DNA of 64,000 bases from NCBI GenBank assembly GCA_003665935.1, contig QPLR01000004.1, forward strand, positions 1 to 64,000, read 5' to 3'. Below are positions 33,817 through 42,187 of the stretch, piece by piece. This stretch comes from Halobellus sp. Atlit-31R (GTDB taxonomy: Archaea > Halobacteriota > Halobacteria > Halobacteriales > Haloferacaceae). Position numbers and translations under genes: made by a program. Numbering within the stretch: position 1 is the stretch's first letter; each line of letters starts with the position of its first letter. The notes under the pieces are model-generated. The model had not been told where the DNA came from. It worked only from the letters and a program-made list of their open reading frames with translations, and did no database searches.

Positions 33817-34971
33817 TCAGAGCCCCAGAGCCTCGCGCGCGACCGTCGTCTTCTGAATCTCGGAAGTCCCGCCGATGATCGAGAGGATGCGCGCGTCGCG
33901 GTAGTAGCGCTCCAGCGGATAGTCCGTGCGGTAGCCCTTCCCGCCGAAGATCTGCATCGCGTTGCGGGCGCAGAACTCCGCGGCGTCGCTCGCGGTGAAC
34001 TTCGCGCGCGAGGAGACCCGCGTGTCGCCGTCGCCGTCGGCGAGTCTGACCGCGGAGTCGTAGACGAGGTTCCGAGCCGACTCCAGTCGCGAGTCCATCT
34101 CGGCGACGAGCACCTGCACGGCCTGGTACTCGCCGACGGCCTTGCCGCCCTGTTCTCGGTCGCCCGCGTAGGCGACGGCCTCGTCGAACGCGGCTCGGCC
34201 GATGCCGAGACCGATGGCTCCGAGTCCGGTGCGGGCCATATCGATCGTACCCATCGCGATGCGGAAGCCGCCGCCGATCTGTCCGAGCAGGGCGTCGGCG
34301 TCAACCGCGACATCCTCGAACGTCGCGTCGCCGGTGACGTGACCGTGCATCCCGAGATACTCGCCGCGCTCGAAAGTGAATCCCTCGGTGTCCTCGGGGC
34401 TCGGCACGAGGAAGACGCTGACGCCGTGGGAGTCGTCCGGCTGGGGCTGCTTCCGCGCGACGACGAGGTGGACGTCGGCGACGCCCGCGTTCGTGCCGAA
34501 GGACTTCCGTCCGGAGAGGTGGTAGCCGTCGTCGGTCGCCTCGGCGACCGTTTCGAGTTCGGTCGGAGACGAGCCCGCGCCGGGTTCAGTCAGGAGCATC
34601 GCGCCGACGGCGTCGCCGGCGACCATCTCGGGCAGCAGGCGCTCGCGCTGGTCGTCGGTGCCGAAGTTCAGGACCGGTAGCATCGCGAAGGTGTGGCCCT
34701 GAACGATCTCCGCGACCGCGCCGCTCTCCTCGGCGAGTCGTTCGATCGCCAGGCAGTACGAGACGAAGTCGCCGCCCAGGCCGCCGTACTCCTCCGGGAT
34801 CAGGATGCCGAGCAGGCCGGCCTCGCCCGCGGCTTCGACGACGTCGCGCGGGAACTCTCGCGTTCGTTCGATCTCTTCGGCACGGGGCCCGAGCGTCTCG
34901 GTCGCGAAGGTCTCTGCACGTTCCAGTACGTCGTGGTGCTCTGCTGTGAGCGCGCGCTCCAGTAGCGTCAT
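33817..34971 (-). CDS. Acyl-CoA dehydrogenase
   Basis: This 384-aa FAD enzyme has all family segments: MLLTEPGAGSSPTE, the active-site region YGGLGGDF, the FAD-binding QIFGGKGYRTDYPLERYYRDARILSI and GTSEIQ near the C-terminus. Instead of the usual glutamate loop, the segment IYGGT-type reads IIGGTSEI. It probably oxidises an acyl- or alicyclic-CoA in the aromatic or beta-oxidation block. It is co-transcribed with the split-barrel protein. Confidence 0.9.
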   Translation of the reverse strand: MTLLERALTAEHHDVLERAETFATETLGPRAEEIERTREFPRDVVEAAGEAGLLGILIPEEYGGLGGDFVSYCLAIERLAEESGAVAEIVQGHTFAMLPVLNFGTDDQRERLLPEMVAGDAVGAMLLTEPGAGSSPTELETVAEATDDGYHLSGRKSFGTNAGVADVHLVVARKQPQPDDSHGVSVFLVPSPEDTEGFTFERGEYLGMHGHVTGDATFEDVAVDADALLGQIGGGFRIAMGTIDMARTGLGAIGLGIGRAAFDEAVAYAGDREQGGKAVGEYQAVQVLVAEMDSRLESARNLVYDSAVRLADGDGDTRVSSRAKFTASDAAEFCARNAMQIFGGKGYRTDYPLERYYRDARILSIIGGTSEIQKTTVAREALGL

Positions 34972-35025
34972 ACTCGTTTCTGAACTGGCAGGCTCTTATC
35001 TGTAACGCGTTCCGTGACTCGACGT

Positions 35026-36024
35026 TCAGCGGCGGTCGGCCAGTGGCGTCGACAGATCGGCGCCGGTAGCGACGTACCGATCCGGAGCGTCGTCGACACG
35101 CGCTGTGAGTCCACCGGCGGCGGCGAAGGCGAGGTGCGCCGCGGCCTCGCCGGCGCCCATCTTCGCGTGGATCCCGGTCATTTGCCCGAAGAGGCGCTCC
35201 GCAACGTCCCAGGGGGTGCGGCCGGGCTCGGAGTCGGGGAGTGCACGTACTACGGCCCGAACGCGGTCGGCGTGGTGCGATCTGGTCACCGCGATGCGGT
35301 CACAGAGGTCGACCGTCGCGCCGTGGCCGGGGTACGTGCGAACGGGCGAGCGTCGGTCCGTACCGGCGGCCTGGAAGCGAGCCTCCAGACGATCGAGCGT
35401 GTCGAGATACGTCGACAGCGCCCGATCCATTCGCGTGTCCGAGCCGCCGACGTTCGGCGTGTACGTCGGTAAGACGGCGTCGCCGAGGAAGAGCGCGTCG
35501 GACGTCGCGAGCGCGAGGTGCCCGCGCGTGTGACCGGGCGTGTGGACGACTTCGACGCCGGCGATCGCGTCGCCGCCGGTGACGCTCCGAACCGGGAACC
35601 GATCCGGCATCGGCGATGGATCGTCGTTCGCGCTCACCTCGTCGACGGTGGGGTCGGGGACGCCCCACTCGCGGAGTCGCCGCGCGTCGCGATCGACCCG
35701 ACGCTCGCGCTCGACCGAGTAGGCAGCGACTAACGGGGCATCCGCCTCGTGGAGAACGAGCTCTGCGTCCGCCGTCTCGGCGAGGCGCGGGGCCAAACCG
35801 GAGTGGTCGGCGTGCCAGTGCGTGACGACGACGGTCTCGACGGCGTCGACGGCGAGGCCCGAAGCCGACAGGCCCGCGGTCAGCGTCTGCCAGGCGTCCT
35901 CGCCGGGTGGTCCCGGATCGATCACGAGTCCACGGTCCGGGAGGACGTACGTGCTGTTGGCGCCCTCGGGGCTCGATGCGGCGTGAGCGATGCGTTCGAC
36001 GGTGGTCGCGGGCTGGTCGGACAT
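35026..36024 (-). CDS. MBL-fold metallo-hydrolase
   Basis: This 332-aa hydrolase has the zinc motif THWHADHSGLAPRL, TPGHTRGHLAL and a downstream Asp in FLGDAVLPTY and His in TYPGHG. This is the pattern of glyoxalase II-like and LACTB2-like enzymes; an acyl-CoA or lactone could be the substrate. It starts 3 nt after the UbiD-like gene stops, so it belongs to the decarboxylase operon. Confidence 0.85.
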   Translation of the reverse strand: MSDQPATTVERIAHAASSPEGANSTYVLPDRGLVIDPGPPGEDAWQTLTAGLSASGLAVDAVETVVVTHWHADHSGLAPRLAETADAELVLHEADAPLVAAYSVERERRVDRDARRLREWGVPDPTVDEVSANDDPSPMPDRFPVRSVTGGDAIAGVEVVHTPGHTRGHLALATSDALFLGDAVLPTYTPNVGGSDTRMDRALSTYLDTLDRLEARFQAAGTDRRSPVRTYPGHGATVDLCDRIAVTRSHHADRVRAVVRALPDSEPGRTPWDVAERLFGQMTGIHAKMGAGEAAAHLAFAAAGGLTARVDDAPDRYVATGADLSTPLADRR

Positions 36025-36027
36025 CTG

Positions 36028-37683
36028 TTACGTTTCCCTGCCGCTCTCGGATGTGTGCTCGCCGTTCTCGGGCGTTCCCTCGCCGTTCTCGGGCGTTCTT
36101 TCGCTGTTCTCGGGCGTTCCTTCGCTGTTCTCGGACGTCTTCCGTCGCCTTCGACCCGGCTCGTGCTCGGGGCCGTGATCGAAGCCCAGTGCGGCCCAGT
36201 CGGTACGGACGGCCTCGCGGAGTTCGTCGGGGAACGTCGCCTCGAACGTCACGCGCGGTGCGATGTACTCCTCGTCCCATCGGGGATCCCACGCGGCGTT
36301 GACGTAGACGTTCGCTCCTGTCGACCCGTCGCGGCGGTACTGCGGGGCGGTGGCGGCCGGAGCCTCCGAGTCGGAGAACTCCCAGTCGTTCGCGGGGTGG
36401 GCTTTCACCCAGACGTCGTCGAAGGCGCGGCCGAGGTCCATCGGGGCCGTCTCGGTGTCGAGGACGACGACTTTGTCGAACAGCCGCGAGAACGAGAAGA
36501 GCGTGTTCGCCAGTTGCCACTCGAAGCCAGCGTAGAGGATCTCGCTTGCGACCAGACAGATCCCGAGCCCCGTCTCGGCCGGGAGCGCGAGCCACTCGAC
36601 GGGCGCCACCCCCCAGTAGTTGTTCACGCGGCCGTACAGCCGCGCCGACTCGATGACCGAGAGCAAGCAGCGTCCGTCGGACATCGGCGCACCCGTCGGC
36701 GAGACGGGGATCACCGGGTCCTCGCGGGATCGCACGCTCGTGACCCGAGCGCGGATCGACGTCGTCTCGACGGCGTCTTCCCAGGGTGCTCGTGGGCCCG
36801 CAGGCGCCGTGGGCTCGGTGACGGCGGGAGTGTCGATCGCGTCCGGGTGTGCGTCGGTCACCGCGGTGACGGTGGCTCCGACGACGACCTCACTCGCCGC
36901 CGGGACCGGCCCGGCCGCGGTGGGCGCAATCGGCACGTCGCCGAGTGCGCTCGCGACGCGAGGGGCGCTCGCGACCTGCGAATCGCCGACCCACCGCATC
37001 GTCGCGCCGACGAGTGCCGCCGGCGGCGGCCCCAAAACGATCGAGACGGGGGTGCCGTCCGCGGCGTGCCGAACGGGAGCCGACGGCACCGACAGCCGCA
37101 GTTCGTCGCTGCCGTGAACCGAGCCGCGGACGGGGAGCCAGTTCACGTCGTCGACGCCGGGTCGGCCCTGGTCTCGATCCGCCGGGTTGGGGGCCTCGGT
37201 CGACTGTGCGGGCGGTCCGTCCGACTCACCGCCGCGGCTCTGTTCAGCGGGGACCGCCGCGAAACCCAGCGTGATCACCGGAGCGTCTGAACCGCCGATC
37301 GCGGGAAGTCCGAGTGAGCGGACGTCGACGCCCGCTTCGGTCGCTGCCGCGTCGGTGAGCGCGGGCCTCGGCCCGCCGCGGCGAGCGGCGACCAGAGCAT
37401 CGAGAACCGTCAGGTAGTCCGCGCCGTGTCCGAGCCCCAGCGCCGCGGCGACCCGAGACCACGGCTGGCGCGAGCGGACGGCGAGCCGGTCCGGTCCGCC
37501 GAGCGCTCCGCCGACGAGCCGGGCGTCGCCACCCGTGTCGGTCAGTAGGACCGCCGGTCCGTTCTCACGAGCCGCCTCGCTGGCGACGGCCGCAGCGGTG
37601 TCGACCCAGTGGACGCGGTCGTCGATCTCGATCAGGTCGTCGGCCTCCCGGAGGGCGTCGAGTTGTGCTCGGACGTCGGTCAT
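36028..37683 (-). CDS. UbiD-family decarboxylase paralogue with degenerate active site
   Basis: This 551-aa protein aligns over most of its length with UbiD-type decarboxylases (N-terminal domain, then VRSREDPVIPV, ESARLYGRVNNYWG, FDKVVVLD, VTFEATFPDELR). The catalytic core differs from its neighbour: VPAASEVVVGATV replaces the VPAxAE(x)3E pattern and the EGPFG(D/E)Y motif is missing. The central region is Ala/Pro-rich. The C-terminus is a hydrophilic tail made by a 21-nt DNA repeat at 36061-36139. It is probably a non-catalytic partner of the UbiD at 37680. Confidence 0.75.
   Translation of the reverse strand: MTDVRAQLDALREADDLIEIDDRVHWVDTAAAVASEAARENGPAVLLTDTGGDARLVGGALGGPDRLAVRSRQPWSRVAAALGLGHGADYLTVLDALVAARRGGPRPALTDAAATEAGVDVRSLGLPAIGGSDAPVITLGFAAVPAEQSRGGESDGPPAQSTEAPNPADRDQGRPGVDDVNWLPVRGSVHGSDELRLSVPSAPVRHAADGTPVSIVLGPPPAALVGATMRWVGDSQVASAPRVASALGDVPIAPTAAGPVPAASEVVVGATVTAVTDAHPDAIDTPAVTEPTAPAGPRAPWEDAVETTSIRARVTSVRSREDPVIPVSPTGAPMSDGRCLLSVIESARLYGRVNNYWGVAPVEWLALPAETGLGICLVASEILYAGFEWQLANTLFSFSRLFDKVVVLDTETAPMDLGRAFDDVWVKAHPANDWEFSDSEAPAATAPQYRRDGSTGANVYVNAAWDPRWDEEYIAPRVTFEATFPDELREAVRTDWAALGFDHGPEHEPGRRRRKTSENSEGTPENSERTPENGEGTPENGEHTSESGRET
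36061..36139. repeat. 21-nt tandem repeat coding a hydrophilic C-terminal tail
   Basis: About four in-frame copies of a unit beginning gccgttctcgggcgttcc occur at 36061-36081, 36082-36102, 36103-36123 and a partial copy to 36139. On the minus strand they encode heptads of the type GTPENSE near the C-terminus of the UbiD-like protein. Such arrays change length readily without breaking the frame. Confidence 0.8.
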
Positions 37684-39320
37684 CGCTCGTCACCGCCGGG
37701 GTCGACGCTGGGGTCGGCGAGCGAGAGCTCCAGACCGGCGTTCGAGAGGATCTCACGGGCGCGCTCGCGGCGGTGTTCGTCGGACGGCGACGTGGCCGCG
37801 ATCCCGGCATCCTCGTCGCCCGCGGTCGCGTCGATGTACGCCTTCGCGGTCTTCGATCTGGACGTGCCGGTCTCGGCGTCGCCTTTCTCTTCGGGCGTCT
37901 GGTAGATGTTCAGCGGAACTTTCGGCATCGCCTCGGCCCCGAACTGGTGGAAGTCCTCCTCGGGGTCGGCGTAGAGCGCCAGCGCCTCGAGCACGTCTCG
38001 TGTCGACAGCGGGTCGACGCCGGGGTCGACGAAGATGAAGAAGTCGACGTGGAGCATCCCCCACGTGGTGAAGATGAAGTTCGCCAGTTCGTGGAGGTAG
38101 CCCGGCCGCGGCACGTCCGTCGAGACGACGTAGACCGTCCGCGGCGTGAATCGCCACGGGACGCACCGCTCGACGTCGTAGCCCGCAGCCCGCAGCCCGA
38201 GGGTCGCGTCCGGGCCGACGCACGCCACTTCGGTCGTCGAACTGGTGTTCTGCGAGTAGCCGACGCCGGACCCCTCGACGCAGAACGGGATCAGCGGCCG
38301 CTCGCGGTGCGTGACGGCGTCGACTTCCAGCACCGGCATCGAGCGCCGAGGGCCGTGCATATAGCCGAAGTAATCCCCGAACGGACCCTCGTCCAGGCGC
38401 TCACCGGGGAGGATCCGCCCCTCGATGACGAGTTCGGCGCTGGCGGGGACTTTGAGGTCGTTCGTCGTACATTCGACGAGTTCGACGGTGTCGCCTTTCA
38501 ACCCGCCGGCGAAGGCCGCTTCGTCGCTGCCGGTCGGGATCCACATCGACGCGGTGAACTGCGCCGCGGGCTCTACGCCCACCGCGATCGCGACGGGCAT
38601 CGGTTCGTCGCGTCGTTCGTAGCGGTAGTAGAACAGATTCGGCGTCTGCTCGCCCGCCAGCAGAAGCACGCTCGCGCGGTCGCCGTCCTGAATCATCGCG
38701 CGGTGCGACGACCAGTCCGTCCACGAGGAGTCCGGGTCGGGAGCCACCATCGTGTGGAGATTGGAGTAGCGGCCCCCATCGGCAGCGTGGATGTACGGCC
38801 ACGGAAGTGCGAACAGATCCGCATCGCTTCCCCGGCGGATCACGTCCTTGCACGGAGCCGTCTCCGGATCGACGGTCTCCGGCGCGACCGGATGCCGAAG
38901 ACGGTCGATGATCGCTTCGTAGTACGCGTCGCTGTCGAGACCGGCAGGAAGCCCGAGCGCCCGCGCGGGGCGGTCCCACGGCCGGTCACGCGGTCCCCGG
39001 TACGGGTCGCCGACGAGTCGGGCCGGGATGTCGCTCTCGGCGACCGACTCGAAGAGCGGGATGCGGTCGTCGCGGTCGTTGGCGAGCATCGTGATCGCAC
39101 TCGCCTCCAGATTCCAGGAGACCCGCGTCTCGATGCGGTTGAGCTCGTCTGCGGCCTCCAGACCGGCGAGGTAGGCGCGGAGGCTGTCGGCCGGCTCGTC
39201 TGGAGCGGGCGCTGCGATCGTACCGCCATCCGGGCACAGGTGTCCGTCGACACCAGCGCGTTGTGATCCGCTCACGTCCGGACGAGAGGATCCATCGACG
39301 TCCGCGCTCGGCCGCGTCAT
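37680..39320 (-). CDS. UbiD-family prenylated-FMN decarboxylase
   Basis: This 546-aa enzyme should carry out reversible decarboxylation of an aromatic or unsaturated acid with prenylated FMN. Visible motifs are WPYIHAADGGRYSN, the active-site AELVIEGRILPGERLDEGPFGDYFGY with the acidic residues in place, and VEGSGVGYSQNTSSTTEV. An N-terminal extension of about 45 residues precedes the fold. It overlaps the degenerate paralogue by 4 nt and the upstream small gene by 4 nt. No UbiX prenyltransferase is in the window, so prFMN must come from elsewhere. Confidence 0.88.
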   Translation of the reverse strand: MTRPSADVDGSSRPDVSGSQRAGVDGHLCPDGGTIAAPAPDEPADSLRAYLAGLEAADELNRIETRVSWNLEASAITMLANDRDDRIPLFESVAESDIPARLVGDPYRGPRDRPWDRPARALGLPAGLDSDAYYEAIIDRLRHPVAPETVDPETAPCKDVIRRGSDADLFALPWPYIHAADGGRYSNLHTMVAPDPDSSWTDWSSHRAMIQDGDRASVLLLAGEQTPNLFYYRYERRDEPMPVAIAVGVEPAAQFTASMWIPTGSDEAAFAGGLKGDTVELVECTTNDLKVPASAELVIEGRILPGERLDEGPFGDYFGYMHGPRRSMPVLEVDAVTHRERPLIPFCVEGSGVGYSQNTSSTTEVACVGPDATLGLRAAGYDVERCVPWRFTPRTVYVVSTDVPRPGYLHELANFIFTTWGMLHVDFFIFVDPGVDPLSTRDVLEALALYADPEEDFHQFGAEAMPKVPLNIYQTPEEKGDAETGTSRSKTAKAYIDATAGDEDAGIAATSPSDEHRRERAREILSNAGLELSLADPSVDPGGDER

Positions 39321-39820
39321 TCCGTCTCGCCGCCGCCGAGTCTCAGCTCCATCTCCTCGCGCTCGCGCTCGGTCCGGAGGTCGACGTATCGCTCGACGAG
39401 TTCGGGGCGCGTCTCGGAGAGGTGGTCGCGCAGCAGCGAACGCACCGCCGTCGAAACCGACTCGTACTCGCCGGTCTCAACGAGATACGTAATCAGCGTT
39501 TTGACGTCTTCCCCACGGGCAGTGAGAACGTTCGAGTCCTCTCGACTCTCCTCGAAGCACGCCTCTAAGACGGCCTCGTCGACGCTGGGTTCGCCGACGT
39601 CCGTCTCGATGATCTGGACGTACCACTGCTCTTCGCGGTTCTCGTGTGGGCCTCGCAGGATCGTGAGCGGGTCCGGATCAGCGAGTTCGTCGGGGTCGCG
39701 GGCGATGCGAGCACGCGTGGTGAAGATGTGTTTCGTCTCCTGATCCATCACCTGCAGGGTGATCTCGCCGTCGGTGTCGGCGGGCAGGTGGTCTTCCGAG
39801 GTGATGTACTGGTCGCTCAC
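39317..39820 (-). CDS. Uncharacterised protein, first gene of the UbiD operon
   Basis: This 167-aa acidic protein starts with GTG 39820. The N-terminal half is beta-rich (GEITLQVMDQETKHIFTTRA). The C-terminal third, with YESVSTAVRSLLRDHL, resembles a ribbon-helix-helix-like dimer segment followed by a charged helix. No family name is certain. Its 4-nt overlap with the catalytic UbiD implies a structural or regulatory link, for example a small decarboxylase subunit. A minus-strand CTTTATATTG at 39880-39889 is a likely TATA box with a short leader. Confidence 0.65.
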   Translation of the reverse strand: MSDQYITSEDHLPADTDGEITLQVMDQETKHIFTTRARIARDPDELADPDPLTILRGPHENREEQWYVQIIETDVGEPSVDEAVLEACFEESREDSNVLTARGEDVKTLITYLVETGEYESVSTAVRSLLRDHLSETRPELVERYVDLRTEREREEMELRLGGGETE

Positions 39821-40224
39821 GCGACATCCCCACCGTAGCCAGCCACCGTGTTCATATCAACAACTCCGGATGCCGGTCAATATAAAGCCTTCCCGGCAGG
39901 GTTGAGCCGGCGTGAGCGCGTGAGCGAAAGCCGCTCGGCGACAGTTGCGTAGTGAAATAAATATTATAATCCAGTAATACCTCAATTTCTGATGTTTTTG
40001 ACCTTCAGCTCAAGCTCATTACGAAATTTGCATTCAGCGTCGCGAAGAAGCGATTTGCGGAATACTTTGAGAGTTAGGTTATTTTGACAAGTAATTTATT
40101 TCGATATATCAGCACTTTTCTCGTACTACTGGTGTATTTTGACCCTTGGAAGGATAGAGACACCACGATGTCCGCTGTTCGAACGCCCTTCAGGCCGGTG
40201 GGTGCAGAGGGCAGGGCGGACTGG
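39821..40224. other. AT-rich island with one origin-type repeat
   Basis: This 404-nt gap separates the UbiD operon from the phosphoglucosamine mutase stop. From about 39945 to 40150 it is strikingly AT-rich for this genome, with AAATAAATATTATAATCC at 39955-39972 and GTAATTTATTTCGATATATC at 40091-40110. At 40162-40180 the minus strand reads GAACAGCGGACATCGTGGT, the same element that surrounds the orc gene. The UbiD-operon promoter lies at its left end. No gene is recognised. Confidence 0.6.
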
Positions 40225-41610
40225 CTATCCGTCGTCGACGCCGATCGACTCTGCGCGGACGACGTCCAGCGCGAGGTCGAGGAGGTCGTCTGCGTGCGTC
40301 ACCTCGCGCGCTTCAGCAGTCACCCGAACGAGGGGCTCGGTCCCGCTGGGCCTGACGAGGAACCACCCGTGGTCGGTGTCTACGCGCAGCCCGTCGATGG
40401 TGTCGATGTCGTCGAAGCGCTCCCGGAGGACTGCTTCGATCGCAGCCATCGACCCCGGTCGGTCCTCGACTGAGACGTTCGCCCGACGGGTGGTGAACTG
40501 CGCCCCCGAAAGCGAGCCGAGCAGATCGCTGAGCGGTCCTCGGCGGTCGACGAGCGCAGCGAGAGTGAGTGCCGCGTAGTGGCCGTCGGGAGCGAGCGTC
40601 TCGTCCGGCCAGATCCACGCCCCGGAGGGTTCGCCGCCGAAGACGAAGTGGGACTCGCTGGCTGCCTCGGCGACGTGGACGTCGCCGACTGGGGTGTACG
40701 CGACCGCTCCTCCGGCAGCGCTGACTGCGTCTGCGACGGCGAGGCTCGTGTCCACCGGGACTGCGACGTGGGGACCGGTGCTGTCGTCAGTGCCATCGGA
40801 GCCGGCGCTCTCGACGGCGTTGCGGGCGAAAAGCGCGAGCAAACGGTCTCCGGCGACGAACTCGCCGGTCTCCGTGACTGCCATCGCTCGATCGGAGTCG
40901 CCGTCGTGTGCGATTCCGAAGTCGGCCTCGAGTGCCGGGACCGCGGCCTGGAGGGCGGTGAGCGTCTCCGCGTTCGGCTCGCTCTTTCGCGCGGGGAATC
41001 GGCCGTCTCGCTGTCCGTCGAGCGTGTGCACCGTCGCGCCAAGTTCGTAGAGCGCGTCGACGGTGACGCGACCGGTGCCGTTGCCCAGGTCGACGACCAC
41101 GGAAAGGTCGCTGAACGGCTGCTCGTCCGCGAAATCGACGGCGTCGGTGAGAGTATCGACGTGGCGCTGTGAGGGGTCGTCGGGGTCGGTGACCGTCTCC
41201 GCGCCGAACGCGTCCCAGGTGGCGTGGGCGAACTCTTCGGAGGACAGTCGGTTCTCGATCGCCTCCGTCTGGTCCGGGGTAAAGGCCTGCCCGGACCGGT
41301 TCCAGAGTTTGATGCCGTTGTCCGGCGCGGGATTGTGCGAGGCGGTGATCCCCATCCCCGCGTCGGCGTCGAACCACTCGACGCTACGCGCGAGCGTCGG
41401 CGTCGAGACGACACCGAGGCGAATCACGTCCGTCCCACACTCTCGCAAGCCGGCCGATGCGGCATCCGCGAGAACGGCTCCCGTCTCCCGCGCGTCGCGA
41501 CCGAGGACAACGGTCTCGGCGTCCGGTGCCACTGCTCGCCCGACGCGGAGCGCGAGGTCGGCAGTCACGACGTCGCCGACCGGTCCGCGGATTCCACTCG
41601 TGCCGAACAT
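40225..41610 (-). CDS. glmM: Phosphoglucosamine/phosphomannomutase family enzyme (GlmM-like)
   Basis: This 461-aa phosphohexomutase has the phosphoserine loop GITASHNPAPDNG, the metal loop DGDSDR, the sugar-recognition GGEPSG and the phosphate-binding RPSGTEP. It starts MFGTSGIRG, typical of archaeal GlmM. It interconverts hexosamine or hexose 6- and 1-phosphates for cell-surface sugars. A minus-strand GCTTATCACC at 41628-41637 predicts leaderless transcription. It sits between two groups of origin repeats. Confidence 0.9.
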   Translation of the reverse strand: MFGTSGIRGPVGDVVTADLALRVGRAVAPDAETVVLGRDARETGAVLADAASAGLRECGTDVIRLGVVSTPTLARSVEWFDADAGMGITASHNPAPDNGIKLWNRSGQAFTPDQTEAIENRLSSEEFAHATWDAFGAETVTDPDDPSQRHVDTLTDAVDFADEQPFSDLSVVVDLGNGTGRVTVDALYELGATVHTLDGQRDGRFPARKSEPNAETLTALQAAVPALEADFGIAHDGDSDRAMAVTETGEFVAGDRLLALFARNAVESAGSDGTDDSTGPHVAVPVDTSLAVADAVSAAGGAVAYTPVGDVHVAEAASESHFVFGGEPSGAWIWPDETLAPDGHYAALTLAALVDRRGPLSDLLGSLSGAQFTTRRANVSVEDRPGSMAAIEAVLRERFDDIDTIDGLRVDTDHGWFLVRPSGTEPLVRVTAEAREVTHADDLLDLALDVVRAESIGVDDG

Positions 41611-42187
41611 ACAGTGACGATTGTTGTATGTAACTGGTGATAAGCAGTCGGGTCAGGGTATTGTGTTCAGGATGTTGAATGTGAATGGCGAGTATTCACC
41701 TACCCTCTTGACGGGTTAGAACGGGAGTCCACGCTGAATGCCACGCCCTTCAGCGCGTGGTAGCTTACTCGACGTGTAGTGAGATTACATTTGAAGAAGT
41801 CGAGAGAGATAGTAAGGACGGCTAGAAAACGGATCTAGCGGCGATACCTAGTGAAGATCTATCGAGTATGTACGCGGAGTATGCACAATGGGGCGTGTTG
41901 ATGAATGTATTTAGTGAACACATACGATGAATACATACGATGAATACACACAATGAACTCACTTGTTGAAGATATTCGGCCGGGAGATTCGTTGGACAAA
42001 GATTCGAGAAATACGACCGGTCGGGAACCCGAATCGGCTCACGTACCCGCAGTGAGCACGTAATCGGCGTGGAACAGCGGACACGGTGGTGTGAGTGCGA
42101 CAGGAACGATGGTGACGTCGCGTCTCCGGGTCCGAACAGCGGACACAGTGGTGTGAGTGCGACACGTGGGGCTGGTCCGTCCGACCT
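41611..42187. other. Intergenic region with IS605-like hairpin, 13-nt iterons and two origin repeats
   Basis: The 577-nt gap between the orc stop and the glmM start is AT-rich. CCACGC (41741-41746) and GCGTGG (41755-41760) form a hairpin with loop CCTTCAGC, preceded by GAATG; this resembles the right end and guide-RNA hairpin of IS200/IS605-type elements, but no transposase or TnpB remains. catacgatgaata repeats in tandem at 41921-41933 and 41934-41946, with a degenerate third copy to 41959. Origin-type elements lie at 42072-42095 and 42134-42157. Confidence 0.55.
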
